Positions 8,878 through 18,194 of a stretch of 64,000 nucleotides of DNA are shown here, in pieces. Numbering within the stretch: the first letter of the stretch is position 1; each line of letters starts with the position of its first letter. The stretch covers positions 2,480,001 through 2,544,000 of the forward strand of contig NC_003910.7 of the NCBI RefSeq assembly GCF_000012325.1, given 5' to 3'. Both the position numbers and the translations under genes were made by a program. The stretch is from Colwellia psychrerythraea 34H (lineage in GTDB: Bacteria; Pseudomonadota; Gammaproteobacteria; Enterobacterales; Alteromonadaceae). The notes beneath the pieces were generated by a model. The model ran no database searches. It saw nothing but the letters and a program-made list of their open reading frames with translations, and had not been told where the DNA came from.

Positions 8878-11800
8878 CTAAAATTTATTACGCATTGTGA
8901 ATACTCTTAAAAAGCATAGGAGTAATAAACTGAAACTAATTGAACCTCCCTCAGAGTTGTCCTCTTCAGTTTTTGGCGTTGGCTCAGGTTCTGGCTTGGT
9001 GCTGACTATTATTGTAAAAGTATTATTTATTACTTGAGCTGTATCACTATCACTATCGGTGACGCTAAGGATAAAAATATTCTCACCTATATCATTACCG
9101 CTAGGTGTACCAGTGATATCTCCTGCTTCAGAAAGCGTTAACCATTGTGGCCCTGACACTTTAGCAAAAACTAAGATATCCCCGTCAAGGTCGTTGGTAA
9201 AAGTCATTATATTATTGGTATAAGCTTGCTCTTGTGTTGCTAGCTCAAGTGCTATATTTTCATTTGACCAAGTTGGGGCGTTATTTATTGGCTCAACGGC
9301 AATTTCTGCTGTTACGGTAATAATTAATTCGTTGTTGATAAATTCATTTGAATTGTTTGTGCCATCGGTAACACTCACTATAACGTTATTTTCACCAATA
9401 TCTGAATTTGTTGCTGTACCCGTTACTTCGCCAGCATCAGAAAGAGACAACCAGTCGGGACCTGATACTTTGGCAAAAATTAATGCATCGTTATCTGCAT
9501 CGGTTGCCAAGGCTAAAATATTACTGTTATAACTGATGTTTTCTGTTGCTTGTTGCAGTATGTTTTGAATGTTATTCCAAACAGGAGCTGCATTAGTAGG
9601 TGCATCACTAATAACGTTAATGGTTAGGTTTAATGCTGTTGTTGCACTTGCTTGTCCAGTGTTATCACTCACTTTTATTGCAAAAGTATTCTCACCAATA
9701 TCATCGGCTGTCGGTGTACCTTCAATTTTTCCGTTTGACCATAACATTAACCAAGATGGTCCTGATGTTTTATAAAATGAAAGCTTATCATTATCATCAT
9801 CACTAACGGCATCGGCTAGGCTGTTACTATAGTATTGTAAGATATTAGCATCATCTTTGGTGATATTTGTATCAGCCACATTAATGACGGCATTACTGGT
9901 GGTAATTATTAATTCAGGTGCTTTATTGCCTTCTTTAGAACTGAATTTATTTAATGACGTTAAACTATTCGTTAATGCAAATGACAGTAGCGAGTCGCTT
10001 TTTAATAGACTAGCCGTAACATTTATTTCTAACCAAGCATTTTTATCGGCACTTGCACTATTAATGAATTCTCCTAACGTAGGCATAGTATTCCATGTTA
10101 ATTCATACTCATCCCATTCATTATTTATTTTATGGGCGCTGACTGTGTCGGTAACTGATTCTGAATAAACCTTTAAAGTAACTGACTCTATACTGCCTTT
10201 TACTTGATTGGTGTTAAATTTAATATGAGGTCTTGATTGGTCTCCCTCACTATTATTTATATTTATTTGACTGGCTGTTGGTTGTCCTTTGCCATTAGGG
10301 TTTGCTTCTTTAGTAAAGTGATCGTCAGTTGCCGTTAATGTTAACGTTTGTTGATAATTACTGGGTAGCTCAATAGCCGTTTCACCAATTACCGTAATGC
10401 TGTAGGCAGGAAGCTTAAGCAATGTAGGTAAGCTATTAACCATACCACCGGAAAGCACCTCTTCTGAGTGAATAAATGTTTGTGGTTTTGTCCAATATTG
10501 GCGAACGGATTTATTGCTTGTTGTTAAGTTTTCAGTGTTAACTGTGTAGCTTACTGACGAGGTATTTATTAACAAATAACGCTGCTCTTCATTAGCGCTG
10601 TTACTACCTTGCCAGCCGTAAATAGCATCATAGTCAGCATAACCTGTTGGTGAAACGGTTGGAGTGTCTGATAAGTTTATTTTGGCGATAGTGTCCATGC
10701 CTTTTAACACGCTGCCAAATGCTCTCATGGCAATGCCACCTGCAGATAAACTGTATTTTTGTGAAGATAAGTCGCCTTGACCATGATCTATGGTTAAACC
10801 ACTAAAAGTATTGCCTAAGTAATGAGAGCCTGATTTTGCACCAGTTATCAGGTTATGTAATAAAGCAATCTCTACTCGTCCGTCGGTTAAAAAACTTTGT
10901 AGTTGATTAGCATTAAAAAGTGCATGGGCCCATGTGTTTCGAGTAGGGCCTGTTCCATCTTTCATATTAAATTCGGTGATCCAAATTTTTTTGTCACTAG
11001 GTAAATTGTTTAAAGAGGTGTAACCATGCCACGCTTCAAAAGGCTGAGCTAACATAATATCAACACCACTATTGGTGATAAATTGTTGCCATTGTTGGTT
11101 TTGCTCTTCATTGGTACCGAAGTAACTAGTACTTTTGTCTGCGGGTAATACCGGATTTAGCTCACTTCGTGTATAGGTGTGAATGATGATGGCATCGCAC
11201 TTTGTACATTGTGATATTTTTTCATTCCACTCTAATGAGCGTGGATCTTTTTTCATGGTACTGACATAAGCAATCTCTACATGAGGATAAATCGCTTTAA
11301 TGGCATCAGTCCAGATATCTGCTTTGCTGACGTAGTCTTGACCACTTGGAAACATATCTACATAGGCTTCATCTTTTAAAAAGAACTCATTGCCTAATTC
11401 TATACGGTTTATTGGAAGACTTTTGGCAGTAGCATCTGCAAGACCGTCAAGGGTATGCTGTAGATCTCTCGTTAATAGGTTAACGACAAAAATTGGCTCA
11501 AACCCTGCGTTTTGATACCCGGTTTTAAAATTACTAATTTTGTAGTCATAACTTCCTAAACTTTCTTCACCTGAAGAATTTATTTTTATTTGATTGCCTG
11601 TGGGCCAATCAAAGTTATTAGCAATGGTGCCGCCGGGGTAACGTATTATGGAAGTGCCTGTGTTCTTGTAAAGTTGTGTTAGTTCTGTGCGATCCCACGG
11701 ATTTGTGCTCATCGCTGACATCATGTTGGCATTATAACCGATAAAGTCTGGCTTCAAAGCACTTGGTTCAGCAATGGTTAACTCAATCACTTCTGCCGCA

Positions 11801-11886
11801 TTGGCTATTGGTGTAAATGTTAATGCAGTGCAAAGGAGCAGAAATACATTGTTAGATAGTTTTGTAATGGCTAATTTATTTTTCAT
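8878..11886 (-). CDS. Large secreted clan GH-A-like glycoside hydrolase with DNRLRE, Ig-like repeats and GlyGly-CTERM tail
   Basis: This 1002-residue protein has a signal peptide (cut after ANA, about residue 30). Residues 30-500 look like a TIM-barrel hydrolase of clan GH-A: SIIRYPGGTIANNFDW resembles GH39/51/79-type enzymes, RIELGNE gives a likely acid/base Glu and WITEFN a likely nucleophile Glu. The exact GH family is not assigned. Residues 515-670 form a DNRLRE/CBM96-like domain (SVTLKVYSE, NEWDEYELTWNTMP). Three putative Ig-like (cadherin-like) repeats follow, each with a GP-W-L-G-I-G-T-P pattern. The C-terminus is EGGSISFSLLLLCF plus basic residues, a GlyGly-CTERM sorting signal cut by rhombosortase in known cases. 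Expected location is the cell surface or medium. Confidence 0.8.
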   Translation of the reverse strand: MKNKLAITKLSNNVFLLLCTALTFTPIANAAEVIELTIAEPSALKPDFIGYNANMMSAMSTNPWDRTELTQLYKNTGTSIIRYPGGTIANNFDWPTGNQIKINSSGEESLGSYDYKISNFKTGYQNAGFEPIFVVNLLTRDLQHTLDGLADATAKSLPINRIELGNEFFLKDEAYVDMFPSGQDYVSKADIWTDAIKAIYPHVEIAYVSTMKKDPRSLEWNEKISQCTKCDAIIIHTYTRSELNPVLPADKSTSYFGTNEEQNQQWQQFITNSGVDIMLAQPFEAWHGYTSLNNLPSDKKIWITEFNMKDGTGPTRNTWAHALFNANQLQSFLTDGRVEIALLHNLITGAKSGSHYLGNTFSGLTIDHGQGDLSSQKYSLSAGGIAMRAFGSVLKGMDTIAKINLSDTPTVSPTGYADYDAIYGWQGSNSANEEQRYLLINTSSVSYTVNTENLTTSNKSVRQYWTKPQTFIHSEEVLSGGMVNSLPTLLKLPAYSITVIGETAIELPSNYQQTLTLTATDDHFTKEANPNGKGQPTASQININNSEGDQSRPHIKFNTNQVKGSIESVTLKVYSESVTDTVSAHKINNEWDEYELTWNTMPTLGEFINSASADKNAWLEINVTASLLKSDSLLSFALTNSLTSLNKFSSKEGNKAPELIITTSNAVINVADTNITKDDANILQYYSNSLADAVSDDDNDKLSFYKTSGPSWLMLWSNGKIEGTPTADDIGENTFAIKVSDNTGQASATTALNLTINVISDAPTNAAPVWNNIQNILQQATENISYNSNILALATDADNDALIFAKVSGPDWLSLSDAGEVTGTATNSDIGENNVIVSVTDGTNNSNEFINNELIITVTAEIAVEPINNAPTWSNENIALELATQEQAYTNNIMTFTNDLDGDILVFAKVSGPQWLTLSEAGDITGTPSGNDIGENIFILSVTDSDSDTAQVINNTFTIIVSTKPEPEPTPKTEEDNSEGGSISFSLLLLCFLRVFTMRNKF

Positions 11887-11935
11887 AACATTGAGTACTT
11901 AATAGGGTTTATTTTTAAATAGGATGGAAAACAAA

Positions 11936-11965
11936 AAGGGCGCTGTATAAATACAAGCGCCCTTT
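11936..11965 (-). terminator. Terminator after the calcium-repeat protein gene
   Basis: A 10-bp stem (AAAGGGCGCT / AGCGCCCTTT) is followed on the minus strand by TTTTTGTTTT. It separates the 11993 gene from the next minus-strand gene, so they are distinct units. Confidence 0.85.
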
Positions 11966-11992
11966 GTTTATTTGGTCTTTAGGATGAAGTTA

Positions 11993-14782
11993 TTATTTTT
12001 TAGTTAATAATCTTCGAGTAAATAGACCTACCATTAGGAATAAACCAGCAAATGAGAAACTACCCCCTTTACTTTCAACTTCTTCGATAACCACTTCTGG
12101 TGCGGTTACTGTCAGGTTTTGTGTTATTTCACTGCTGTTACCAGCAGAATTGGTGGCTTTCCAAGTAATAGTGTAAGTTTTACCTGGCTGATAAACAGTA
12201 TCTTTAAAACCTGTAGTTGCGGTAATAGCACCATCTTTTTCATCAATGGCAACAGGAGCATCGGTTAAATCACTTAGTATAATAACAGCATCAACACTGG
12301 TTTTATGGAAGGTCAGCTCAGGTAAAGCACCTGAGAAAACAGGTACAGCATCACTAACTACAGTTACTTCTCTTGTTACTTCTTCAGCACTATTTCCCGC
12401 AGCATCACTAATATTGTAAGTTAAGGTATAAGAGCCAGTTGTAGACACATCAACACTACCAGTTACAACGATGTTTACGCTTATATCTCCATCTCTTTCA
12501 TCTTCTGCCAACGCGCCAGCATCGGTATATTCTTCACCCTCAACCACTATTATATTGGTCTCACCTACTAAGGTAATAACAGGTGCAGTAGCATCAGTGC
12601 TTCCTACGGTAACATCTCTAGTTAGCGTCGCAATATTCCCTGCAGCATCGCTAACAGTGTAAGTGATAACATAAGTACCAATAACAGCGGTATCTACACT
12701 GCCTGTGGAGGTGATATTTGCAGTGATGTCACCATCAGTCTCATCTAGTGCGGTTGCACCAGCATCAGTGTAGCTTCCACCTTCAATAACACTAAAAGAG
12801 GCGTCACCAATTAAGCTAATAATAGGAGCGGAAGTGTCAATAACTTCTTCACTTACTATGCTGACAACTCGTGTCAATGTAATCGCTGCGTTTGCTTCAG
12901 CATCCATCACATCGTAGCTTAAGGTATAGTCACCCAAGGTTGAAGTATCAACGCTACCGCTAACACTAATGTTGGCAGTAATATCTCCATCAGTATCATC
13001 TAATGCCGTTGCGCCTAATTCATTATATTCTCCACCTATCTGAATACTGATGTTACTACCAGATAAAGTTAAAACTGGTGCAGTTCTATCTTCAAAGTAA
13101 TCTAAAATACCATCGGTATCTACATCAGCTGTATCAGCAACACCATCGTGATCAATATCAGGTGCATCAAAGCTACCAATAGCATTTAATGGTTCTAAAT
13201 CTTCACCGTCAAGCAAGCCATCATTATCGTCATCGTTATCATTAAAGTCAGGAATACCATCGCTGTCTGAATCTCTGCCTGCTGCTAATAATGCATCGGT
13301 ATTCTGATCAGCGAATAAAGTTATACCATCAATCCAAAGATTGCCTAGGTTTTCAATAGTAGGCTTTAAGAGGATAAGTTCTACTTCGTTGGCCGTTTGA
13401 GTGTCACTAAGGTTTTTATCTAGTTGGAAGTACTGCCACTCGGTAGATAAATCAGTATCTGTCAGTGTTAAATTAACAAATACATCTGAGTCATCAGCAT
13501 TTGCTTTAATCAATCTGGCTTTAACAAAAAATGCTTCACCAGTCGCAGCAAAACCTGCTACATCGGTTTTAGCCCAAAACCCTAACGAAACCTGCTCAGT
13601 TGCATCAATAGTTACAATATTGGCTTTGCTGGTTGCAGCATTGTTTACTTTGTAAGAAGTCTCTCCAATTTTTGCATCTTTTGAGGAAACAAATTTCACT
13701 ACACTCCAGTTATCTTGTTCGGCATCAAGCAGTTCTAGCGTAGTTGTTGATGAGGCTAAAGCATTGATTAGGGGGGCAGTAGTATCGTCATAACCATCGT
13801 TATTTAAATCAGTTGCTGGAGTGGTACTATATGGATGAGTATCAGCACTGTTGATGATACCATCACCGTCAAAGTCATCACCTGGCTTAGATTCAGTGAA
13901 ATATGCTTGTGTTGGATGGGCATCAGCATCGTTCATTAAACCATCGTCATCAGTATCGGTAATAACATTAAATTGCATTGTGGCTTTGTCGGTATCACTA
14001 AACAAACTAACATTATCAATTAAAATAACATCGCCAGCTTTGGCAGGTTGAATTTGTAATTTAATAATATCATTGTATTTGCCATCGGTTAAAGCTATGC
14101 GAGTGCCGGTAGTTAAACCACCTAAGGCAATCGCTTCATCGGCTTCAGCTTGTATGTCGGCAAAAACAAAGGTACGAGAGATAGGAGTCCACTCGCTTGC
14201 ATTGATGATGGTTACATCATCTGCTAAATCAGGATCATCTTGGTTATCGACTAGTATAGGAGCGAGGAACTTATCAGATGTAGGTGCTCCTTTGCCGTTT
14301 AAACTGCCGTCTTCAGCTTTTAAAGTCAGTTTTATTTTGAGTGGTGCAGTATGGTCAGATACGGTAACCGCTTTTGCCCAGAATCTCAGTGTGATTGAAG
14401 AGAAGCCATCCCCAGTCATGTCTGGAGCACTTAAGCCTTTGTTATTTTTTGTTGTTGTCATTTCAATGGCTTTTGAACCATCAAAACTATTATCTACTGA
14501 TGTATATGAAGCATCAGCTGAAACTTTAGCCCAGAAGTTAGCGCCAGCCTCAAAATCACTGTTAATGACTCTGTTGATGGTGATTTGTTGTAAGTCAGTA
14601 TCACAAGGAGCACCATCTTGTAGATTCGTTACGCCATCGTTATCAAAATCATCACCGGCAGTGTAATCACAGGCGGCATAAGCACCTGAGCTTAATGATA
14701 ACATTACCGCTGCAGCGACTGTTTTTAATGTATAGCTTTGAATACTATTGATATTGCTGCTTCTACTTTTCAGATATGACAT
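11993..14782 (-). CDS. Secreted protein with TSP3 calcium repeats, CBM-like domains, DUF5011/Ig-like repeats and GlyGly-CTERM
   Basis: This is a 929-residue protein with a signal peptide ending SGAYA. It starts with a thrombospondin type 3-like calcium repeat (DDFDNDGVTNLQDG). Two jelly-roll domains resembling CBM4/9 carbohydrate-binding modules follow at about 50-260 and 335-490 (NSDFEAGANFW starts the first), separated by Asp-rich repeats such as DFDGDGIINSADTHP. Another Asp-rich stretch lies near 495-565. Three DUF5011-type Ig-like repeats follow (GDITANI, YTLSYDVMDA and similar), then a fourth Ig-like domain. The tail KGGSFSFAGLFLMVGLFTRR is a GlyGly-CTERM signal. No catalytic domain is seen. 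It probably binds glycans at the cell surface; the operator at 14901 links it to the GH3 gene. Confidence 0.85.
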   Translation of the reverse strand: MSYLKSRSSNINSIQSYTLKTVAAAVMLSLSSGAYAACDYTAGDDFDNDGVTNLQDGAPCDTDLQQITINRVINSDFEAGANFWAKVSADASYTSVDNSFDGSKAIEMTTTKNNKGLSAPDMTGDGFSSITLRFWAKAVTVSDHTAPLKIKLTLKAEDGSLNGKGAPTSDKFLAPILVDNQDDPDLADDVTIINASEWTPISRTFVFADIQAEADEAIALGGLTTGTRIALTDGKYNDIIKLQIQPAKAGDVILIDNVSLFSDTDKATMQFNVITDTDDDGLMNDADAHPTQAYFTESKPGDDFDGDGIINSADTHPYSTTPATDLNNDGYDDTTAPLINALASSTTTLELLDAEQDNWSVVKFVSSKDAKIGETSYKVNNAATSKANIVTIDATEQVSLGFWAKTDVAGFAATGEAFFVKARLIKANADDSDVFVNLTLTDTDLSTEWQYFQLDKNLSDTQTANEVELILLKPTIENLGNLWIDGITLFADQNTDALLAAGRDSDSDGIPDFNDNDDDNDGLLDGEDLEPLNAIGSFDAPDIDHDGVADTADVDTDGILDYFEDRTAPVLTLSGSNISIQIGGEYNELGATALDDTDGDITANISVSGSVDTSTLGDYTLSYDVMDAEANAAITLTRVVSIVSEEVIDTSAPIISLIGDASFSVIEGGSYTDAGATALDETDGDITANITSTGSVDTAVIGTYVITYTVSDAAGNIATLTRDVTVGSTDATAPVITLVGETNIIVVEGEEYTDAGALAEDERDGDISVNIVVTGSVDVSTTGSYTLTYNISDAAGNSAEEVTREVTVVSDAVPVFSGALPELTFHKTSVDAVIILSDLTDAPVAIDEKDGAITATTGFKDTVYQPGKTYTITWKATNSAGNSSEITQNLTVTAPEVVIEEVESKGGSFSFAGLFLMVGLFTRRLLTKK

Positions 14783-14900
14783 AACTTAACCCCATAAAAC
14801 TATTGTTTGAATTATAATACTGAAACAAAGCTTATTTAAGTATAAATCGTAAATAAACTATATTTCATTTTTAAAGTAATACAATTTTTAACACTTATTG

Positions 14901-14914
14901 ACAACGATATCAAT
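14901..14914. promoter_or_regulatory. LacI-type operator upstream of the calcium-repeat protein gene
   Basis: TGACAACGATATCA is the exact reverse complement of the site at 6941. On the minus strand it covers a TTGTCA -35-like box, with a TATTAC -10-like box 17 bp further on, about 120 bp before the start at 14782. This position fits repression by steric block. Confidence 0.75.
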
Positions 14915-15011
14915 TCTTTTTGTCTTAGGATTGATAGCTTTTTCAGTGTTATTTAATAACTCGTTGTTTTATAGGGTTAAATATTTTAAAGGTGTTAGTT
15001 GTGTAGTTTTA

Positions 15012-18000
15012 TTAAGCTTTGATATCGTTGTACTCGCTTGTTATTAGGTATAAACAAGGTAGCACTAATAAACAAATAAAGGTTGTGAATAAAATGCCAA
15101 AGCCAAGTGATACAGCCATAGGTACAATAAATTGAGCTTGGCGTGATGTTTCAAAAACCATGGGGGCTAAACCGCCAAAAGTGGTCAGTGTGGTTAGTAG
15201 TATTGGACGAAAGCGACGCATGCCAGCATTAATAATTGCTTGTTTAGGTTTGTGCCCTTGTGTTACTTGTTTATTGGCGTATTCCACCATTATTAGGCTG
15301 TCGTTGATTACCACACCAGCAAGGGCAAGCATGCCCATTAAACTCACAATGCTTAAGCCAAAACCTAACAGTAAATGACCTAAAATAGCACCCACAGCGC
15401 CAAAAGGAATAATGGCCATAATGAGTAAAGGTTGCAGGTAACTTTTAAAAGCAATGGCTAATAATATATAAATACCAGTAAGCGCAAAAAGGGTACCTAA
15501 CTCAAGCTTAGAAACACTTTGCGCTATCTCTTTTTGATCACCACTCATTGAAACTTTTAATCCAGCAAACTGGCGAGTAAGTCTAAGAGTGAGTTGCTGA
15601 TGAATAAAATCATTAACTTGTGGGGTTTTAGTTTCATCTTCTACTTCAATATAAAGCTGTTCTATACGTTGATTTTTATAGCGTTTAATTGTGGCCGGGC
15701 TGTAAGTTTTACTGATGTTTGCTATTTCATTTAAGGGGACAAAGCCGCCATCGCCCGTACTAATCAGTAGGTTTTCAATATCACCAGAACTTTGCCTTTC
15801 TCTTAATGGTAGCCGTACTAATACAGTGACTTCGTTTTGTCCTCTGTGCTGGCGGGTAACTCGTGCACCATACAGTGAAGAACGTAATTGTTTAGCAACA
15901 TCACTTCCATTAAACCCTAAGCTTTGACCATTTTCATTTAAGGTTAATGACCATTGTGGGTTACCTTGCTCCATTGAGTTGGTAATACTGGTAATGTATT
16001 GTCCACTTTGCTGGTCACTTTGAAGGTAGTTTTGCGCTGCGATAGCTGCATTACTTAATACGTTAGTATCATTGTGTCTAAGCTCAAGAGTGATAGAAGC
16101 TTCAATTTGGCTGTTACTATTTTTTCGGGCACTTCCAAAACGCAGCTTGCCTAAATTGTTTAAAGATTGCTTGCCTAATAATTTTGATTGCTCTCGCCAT
16201 AGGCTTTTTATATCAACTGAGCTAATTTCACGCTCTTCACTGTCAACGAGTAATAAACCTACTTCTAAGGTGTTTTCAAAAATTTCACTTCTAATACTAA
16301 TAACTGCCTGCTCAATTTCGTTTTTTGAGAGCATCTCTTTAGCATTACTTTCAAGCTTGTCTTTTACTTTATTCATTTGCATTAAAGTAAAATCTTCAGG
16401 TAATACTATACTCGCTTTTACCCAACGGCCCTCCATTTTTGGCATTAAACTAAAGCCCATTTTTCCACTAAAGGCATAACCTAAAACCCATAATAAAATT
16501 AGCGAAGCAATAGATAATGTTAGAGCCGGCCATGAGAGGCATTTTTTCAATACCGATAAATACGGGTGTTGAATAAAGCTCTCTAAGGCTTTGTCAAAAT
16601 TTTGTTGAGCCTTTTGCATGGCAAAACTAAAATAATAGGCTGATTTACTGAGTATATTATTACCTGGGGTTTTAGTTGTTTTTTGGTTAATTCTTGCCAA
16701 GTGTGCAGGTAATATAAATAAGGCTTCAAGCCATGAAATAACAAAGCATAGAATAACAACCACAGGTATTGCACCAAACATCAACTTCATAAAACCGGGT
16801 AAAAAGAGCAGAGGGATAAATGCGATGATGTTGGTTAATATTGCAAAGGTTAACGGTTTGGCAACTTCTTGTGCGCCAAGCTGCGCTGCACTTGAAAATG
16901 GCATGCCTTCTTGCATGTGCGTATAAATATTTTCCCCTGCAATAATGGCATCATCAACCACAATACCAAGAGCAATAATAAAGCCAAACATAGACACCAT
17001 ATTGATGGAAATACCAAAGCTTGGTAAAAAAAGAATAGCGCCTAAGAAAGCACTTGGAATACCGGCAACTACCCAAAAAGCTAAACGAAAATCAAGAAAT
17101 AAACTCATAAAAAATAATACGAGCAGTAAGCCAAAAAATGCATTTTTTAGTAATAAACTAAGTCGTTTTTGGTAGTTTTTTGCATCGTCATCAATAATAG
17201 TTAGCCCTGCTGTAGGGGGAAGCAAGGCTTCTAACTCTGGCCACATAGCCTCTATTGCTTTACCTATTTTGTCGGGAGATTGCTCACCTACTCGGTAAAT
17301 GCGTAAACTTGCGGCCAACTGACCATCAAAGGTGATCATTGATTTAGAATCAGCAAAGCCTTCTGTTATCTTAGCGACATCCTTCAGTTGTAATGCTCCG
17401 CCATTTTTGTCAGGCATTATGCTTAGTTGAGCAAATTCATCCGCCCAAAGCAGACGCTCATCTACTTTAACTAATATATTTCCGCTATTAGATTTAATAG
17501 TACCAGTGGATTGTTCTTTGGTTAACAAACTTATTTTTTTCGCTATTGTTGATAAATCAGTTTGTAAGCTGTTGAGCATATGTTGAGAAATATCAATATG
17601 TATTTCTTCTTTTGCAGTACCATGTAAAGTGACTTTAGATATATCAACAGACTGTAAAATACGATCGCGTATTTCTTCACTGAGTCGCTTTATACCTATT
17701 GCATCTAAATCACCATGCACGACTATTTCCATTACATCTCTGACTTTACTGGCAAGAAATATTCTGGGTTTATCCATTTCAGTCGGGAATGTGTTAATAC
17801 GGGTGATTGCTTGTTGAACATCTTGAAATATCTTTTGGGCATTATCTGAGCCCTCTAGTTCAGCGCGTATGAATAAACGGCCTGTTCGGATAATTGTTTT
17901 TACTTCTTTAATGCCCTCTAATGGTGTGATGATTGCTTCAATGGGCAGGGCAATTGCTGATTCTATTTCATCTGGAGAGGCTCCTGGATAATTTATAACA

Positions 18001-18194
18001 ATACCTACTCGGTCTAGGGTGACGTCAGGCATATATTCTTTGCGTATTATAAACGACATTACTAAGCCGCCGACAATAAGCAATAACATGAGTAAATTTG
18101 GCGCAATGCCGTGGTTAATCATCCATGCAATTGAATTGTATTTTTGAGCTGCTTTTTTATCGGTAGCTGACTCTTTAGTGATAGATTTAAACAT
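15012..18194 (-). CDS. RND-family efflux pump inner membrane protein (AcrB/MexB superfamily)
   Basis: This 1060-residue proton-driven transporter has the RND plan of a first transmembrane helix (after about residue 30), a large periplasmic loop, a helix bundle, a second periplasmic loop and a final helix bundle. IVVDDAIIAGEN in the fourth helix carries the proton-relay pair Asp414/Asp415. GVVINDSLIMVEYAN is the matching motif in the second half. PDVTLDRVGIVINYPGASP and the motif around EGIKEVKTI match the family of RND pumps with divergent substrates. The start overlaps the adaptor gene stop by 8 nt, so translation is coupled. The substrate is unknown. Confidence 0.92.
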   Translation of the reverse strand: MFKSITKESATDKKAAQKYNSIAWMINHGIAPNLLMLLLIVGGLVMSFIIRKEYMPDVTLDRVGIVINYPGASPDEIESAIALPIEAIITPLEGIKEVKTIIRTGRLFIRAELEGSDNAQKIFQDVQQAITRINTFPTEMDKPRIFLASKVRDVMEIVVHGDLDAIGIKRLSEEIRDRILQSVDISKVTLHGTAKEEIHIDISQHMLNSLQTDLSTIAKKISLLTKEQSTGTIKSNSGNILVKVDERLLWADEFAQLSIMPDKNGGALQLKDVAKITEGFADSKSMITFDGQLAASLRIYRVGEQSPDKIGKAIEAMWPELEALLPPTAGLTIIDDDAKNYQKRLSLLLKNAFFGLLLVLFFMSLFLDFRLAFWVVAGIPSAFLGAILFLPSFGISINMVSMFGFIIALGIVVDDAIIAGENIYTHMQEGMPFSSAAQLGAQEVAKPLTFAILTNIIAFIPLLFLPGFMKLMFGAIPVVVILCFVISWLEALFILPAHLARINQKTTKTPGNNILSKSAYYFSFAMQKAQQNFDKALESFIQHPYLSVLKKCLSWPALTLSIASLILLWVLGYAFSGKMGFSLMPKMEGRWVKASIVLPEDFTLMQMNKVKDKLESNAKEMLSKNEIEQAVISIRSEIFENTLEVGLLLVDSEEREISSVDIKSLWREQSKLLGKQSLNNLGKLRFGSARKNSNSQIEASITLELRHNDTNVLSNAAIAAQNYLQSDQQSGQYITSITNSMEQGNPQWSLTLNENGQSLGFNGSDVAKQLRSSLYGARVTRQHRGQNEVTVLVRLPLRERQSSGDIENLLISTGDGGFVPLNEIANISKTYSPATIKRYKNQRIEQLYIEVEDETKTPQVNDFIHQQLTLRLTRQFAGLKVSMSGDQKEIAQSVSKLELGTLFALTGIYILLAIAFKSYLQPLLIMAIIPFGAVGAILGHLLLGFGLSIVSLMGMLALAGVVINDSLIMVEYANKQVTQGHKPKQAIINAGMRRFRPILLTTLTTFGGLAPMVFETSRQAQFIVPMAVSLGFGILFTTFICLLVLPCLYLITSEYNDIKA

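Noticed and set aside
14073..14666. 197-codon plus-strand frame
   Set aside because: It is antisense to the calcium-repeat protein gene; its Ser/Val/Leu-rich sequence is the mirror of the Asp/Thr-rich coding strand.
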